Shown here piece by piece: positions 62,585 to 64,000 of a stretch of DNA of 64,000 nt. Numbering within the stretch: the first letter of the stretch is position 1; the number at the start of each line of letters is the position of its first letter. A model generated the notes under the pieces. That model was given only the letters and a program-made list of their open reading frames with translations, did not search any database and had not been told where the DNA came from. A program made the position numbers and the translations under genes. The DNA is from Thermomonas carbonis (GTDB lineage Bacteria; Pseudomonadota; Gammaproteobacteria; Xanthomonadales; Xanthomonadaceae), in NCBI RefSeq assembly GCF_014396975.1, contig NZ_CP060719.1:3010001-3074000 (forward strand), given 5' to 3'.

Positions 62585-62863
62585 ATGACCGACGAACGCA
62601 ATATCGCCCACGACAAGAAGATCGCCGACGAGAAGCGCGGACGCGGCGAAGACGTGCAGGACAATGCGGCGGTGCAGCCGCAACCCGGCAAGAAGCCGCC
62701 GCTGGTCGACGACGACACCGATCCATCCAACAGCCGTGCGCGCGAGATGTACAAGGACGGTGATGCGCCGCGCGACCATTCTCACGAAAGCACCGAGAGC
62801 CCACCCGAAGGCGAAGAGCGCATCAAGCCGGATGCGCCGAGGCGGGATGCGGGAGCGCGTTGA
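62585..62863 (+). CDS. Small hydrophilic hypothetical protein
   Basis: A 92-residue, almost entirely hydrophilic protein (DERNIAHDKKIADEKRGRGE, DDDTDPSNSRAREMYKDGDA, PPEGEERIKPDAPRRDAG). It is probably disordered. The high content of Asp, Glu, Lys, Arg, Pro and lack of hydrophobic core suggest a stress-associated or linker-like protein. No family was recognised. It is divergent from the copper-binding gene across 247 bp that contains no other gene. Confidence 0.6.
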   Translation: MTDERNIAHDKKIADEKRGRGEDVQDNAAVQPQPGKKPPLVDDDTDPSNSRAREMYKDGDAPRDHSHESTESPPEGEERIKPDAPRRDAGAR

Positions 62864-62900
62864 GTCGAAGCTGTCTCCGGCGCGCCCTTAAAACCCGAAA

Positions 62901-62921
62901 CCAAGGTCAAGCAGACCTTGG
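62901..62921. repeat. Perfect inverted repeat
   Basis: CCAAGGTC, five bases, GACCTTGG forms an eight-base-pair perfect stem between the ends of the convergent small protein and membrane protein genes. It may act as a terminator or be part of the REP-like cluster next to it. There is no T-tract. Confidence 0.5.
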
Positions 62922-62941
62922 CCTAGACATTCGACAGAAGA

Positions 62942-62981
62942 GGACGGAGGGAATCAGGCGTGCTTGACTCACCCCGTCCCC
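62942..62981. repeat. REP-like hairpin, copy 2
   Basis: GGACGG, then GGGAATCAGGCGTGCTTGACTC, then CCCCGTCC. It shares the GAATYARGCGTGCTTGAYTC core with the hairpin at 56.83 kb. It overlaps the stop region of the following minus-strand membrane protein gene (stop at 62969), so that gene's end lies inside the repeat. Confidence 0.6.
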
Positions 62982-63535
62982 GATCGTTCTGACATGTTCC
63001 CCGAGTCGCTCATTGGTATACGGGCGACGCGGAACCGCAGGCCCAATGACGTCGCGACGGCGTAGCCCAGCAGGATCCCGGCCACGCCGATCAATCCTCC
63101 ATGCGTGGCCCATGCCGTCATCCCGGTGTCCGGTCCATCGCGCCAGGCCAACCAGAGGCCCAACGCGATGCGTGCGGCGAGCAGCAACGAGACGCCGAGT
63201 ACCAGCCACTGATTGGGCGTGCGGAACAGTCCTTGCGGGGTCACTTCGAATCGATCGAGGGACAGGCCGACCACGCCGATGACGCCACCCACGCCCAGCC
63301 CAAGCACGGCGTCCAGCAGGGCGCGGTCGACCCAATTCGCTGCCACCCAGGACGAGGCAACGAAGGCAACCACGGACATCGCCAGCAACCAGGCATTCAG
63401 GCGCACCGCCCAAGGCAGCACGCGGCGACGCGCCTTGCCGTAGCGATAGCGCTGGACGATCGAGATCGGGAGCAGCAGCACCCACAGCACGAACAGGCCG
63501 GCGACCAGCAGGGGAATAATGAGCAGCAGCGGCAT
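62969..63535 (-). CDS. Membrane protein (DUF1453-like)
   Basis: A 188-residue membrane protein with about five helices (first: LLIIPLLVAGLFVLWVLLLP). The polar loop RYRYGKARRRVLP, the LFRTPNQWLVLGVSLLLAARIALG segment and the GYAVATSLGLRFRVAR end match DUF1453/CcdC-like proteins of Xanthomonadaceae. Its stop codon lies within a REP-like hairpin. The function is unknown. It is followed upstream, on the same strand, by a VOC-family gene. Confidence 0.72.
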   Translation of the reverse strand: MPLLLIIPLLVAGLFVLWVLLLPISIVQRYRYGKARRRVLPWAVRLNAWLLAMSVVAFVASSWVAANWVDRALLDAVLGLGVGGVIGVVGLSLDRFEVTPQGLFRTPNQWLVLGVSLLLAARIALGLWLAWRDGPDTGMTAWATHGGLIGVAGILLGYAVATSLGLRFRVARIPMSDSGNMSERSGTG

Positions 63536-63568
63536 GGCCGAAACGCGCCGGTCGTCGTCGCGTTGCGC

Positions 63569-63988
63569 TTACTTGCCGGTCGTATTGACCATCCACGGCA
63601 CGCCGAAGCGATCGACCACGCTGCCGTACCCCGGCGACCAGAAGGTCTCGGCGAAGTCCATCACCACGGTGCCGCCTTCCTTCAACGCATCGAACCAGCG
63701 TCGCGCTTGCTCGATGTCCTCGGTATGCAGGGTCACGTCGAAGCCGTTCTTGGGCTTGCCGATATTGGGAGCCCACTGCTCGTCCATGTCGGCCCCCATC
63801 AACGCCTGGTCGCCGACCTCGAGCCAGCAATGCATCAGCCACTCCTTGTACGTCGGGTCGACCGGCATGTCCGGCGGGCCCTCGCCGTAGGGAAAGGCGG
63901 CGGTGATCTGGCCGTCCAGGACTTTTGCGTAGAACTCGAAGGCCTCGCGGCACTGGCCGCGAAAGCTGAGGCTGGTGACGATTTTCAT
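63569..63988 (-). CDS. VOC family protein (PhnB-like)
   Basis: A 139-residue protein of the PhnB-type vicinal-oxygen-chelate family. It begins KIVTSLSFRGQCREAFEFYA, with ADMDEQWAPNIGKPKNGFD and ARRWFDALKEGGTVVMDFAE in the middle and SVVDRFGVPWMVNTTGK at the end, which fully matches small dimeric members. Its biochemical role is undefined, as for most such proteins. It is a paralogue-level relative of the VOC gene at 16.8 kb, but the two are not close copies. The gene is intact and ends 12 bp before the right window edge. Confidence 0.92.
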   Translation of the reverse strand: MKIVTSLSFRGQCREAFEFYAKVLDGQITAAFPYGEGPPDMPVDPTYKEWLMHCWLEVGDQALMGADMDEQWAPNIGKPKNGFDVTLHTEDIEQARRWFDALKEGGTVVMDFAETFWSPGYGSVVDRFGVPWMVNTTGK

Positions 63989-64000
63989 GGTGACTCTCCC

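Noticed and set aside
1..64000. tRNA, rRNA, riboswitch, CRISPR array, intact transposase or integrase
   Set aside because: None was seen on either strand: no cloverleaf-like sequence with TTCGA-type T-loop context, no regularly spaced repeats, no transposase motifs.

Overview
The window is dense, high-GC chromosomal DNA in the style of Lysobacterales (Xanthomonadaceae/Lysobacteraceae: Lysobacter, Luteimonas, Thermomonas and relatives). Support for that placement is the strong G/C preference at third codon positions, the gene families (M13 peptidase, PA4780-type RIO kinase, DUF6090, DUF6164, YcaQ, YceH) and REP-like hairpins. The genus cannot be fixed from the sequence. No rRNA, tRNA, CRISPR array, intact transposase or prophage was seen.

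Layout. 0-31 kb is ordinary housekeeping and envelope genes: an ABC exporter cut by the left edge, M14, M13 and S66 peptidases, two serine beta-lactamase-fold hydrolases, alpha/beta hydrolases, an acyltransferase, a RIO-type kinase, a pseudouridine synthase, a second ABC exporter operon with a palindromic operator, many small lipoproteins, and a homologue of the archaeal tRNA methyltransferase TrmY. 31.4-34.1 kb is a tight three-gene operon: an SPFH/SHOCT protein, a double zinc-ribbon protein with a C-terminal membrane helix, and a small membrane protein. 34-41 kb holds GST, SDR, NAD-binding, YceH and a DUF305-LVIVD fusion protein. 41-60 kb is more accessory: diguanylate cyclase, HNH nuclease, molybdopterin oxidoreductase, VWA and OmpA proteins, an XRE regulator, a GH43 glycosidase and a fragment of a second, two Sel1-repeat proteins, and REP-like repeats. 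58.1-61.8 kb is a translationally coupled trio: N-formylglutamate amidohydrolase family, DUF1704/QEGLA metallopeptidase family, and glutathione-synthetase-like ATP-grasp. The right end has a cysteine-rich copper-binding protein and small envelope genes.

Two points deserve most attention. First, the 58.1-61.8 kb trio pairs an ATP-grasp ligase with a peptidase of the family that includes the tubulin carboxypeptidase MATCAP. It looks like a ligation/removal system on an unknown amino-acid or peptide substrate. Second, six genes between 41.2 and 59.8 kb each carry one single-base frameshift. Five fit loss of one G/C and one fits gain of a G, and none was seen in the first 41 kb. This could be assembly error or real decay, and should be settled before those genes are called dead.
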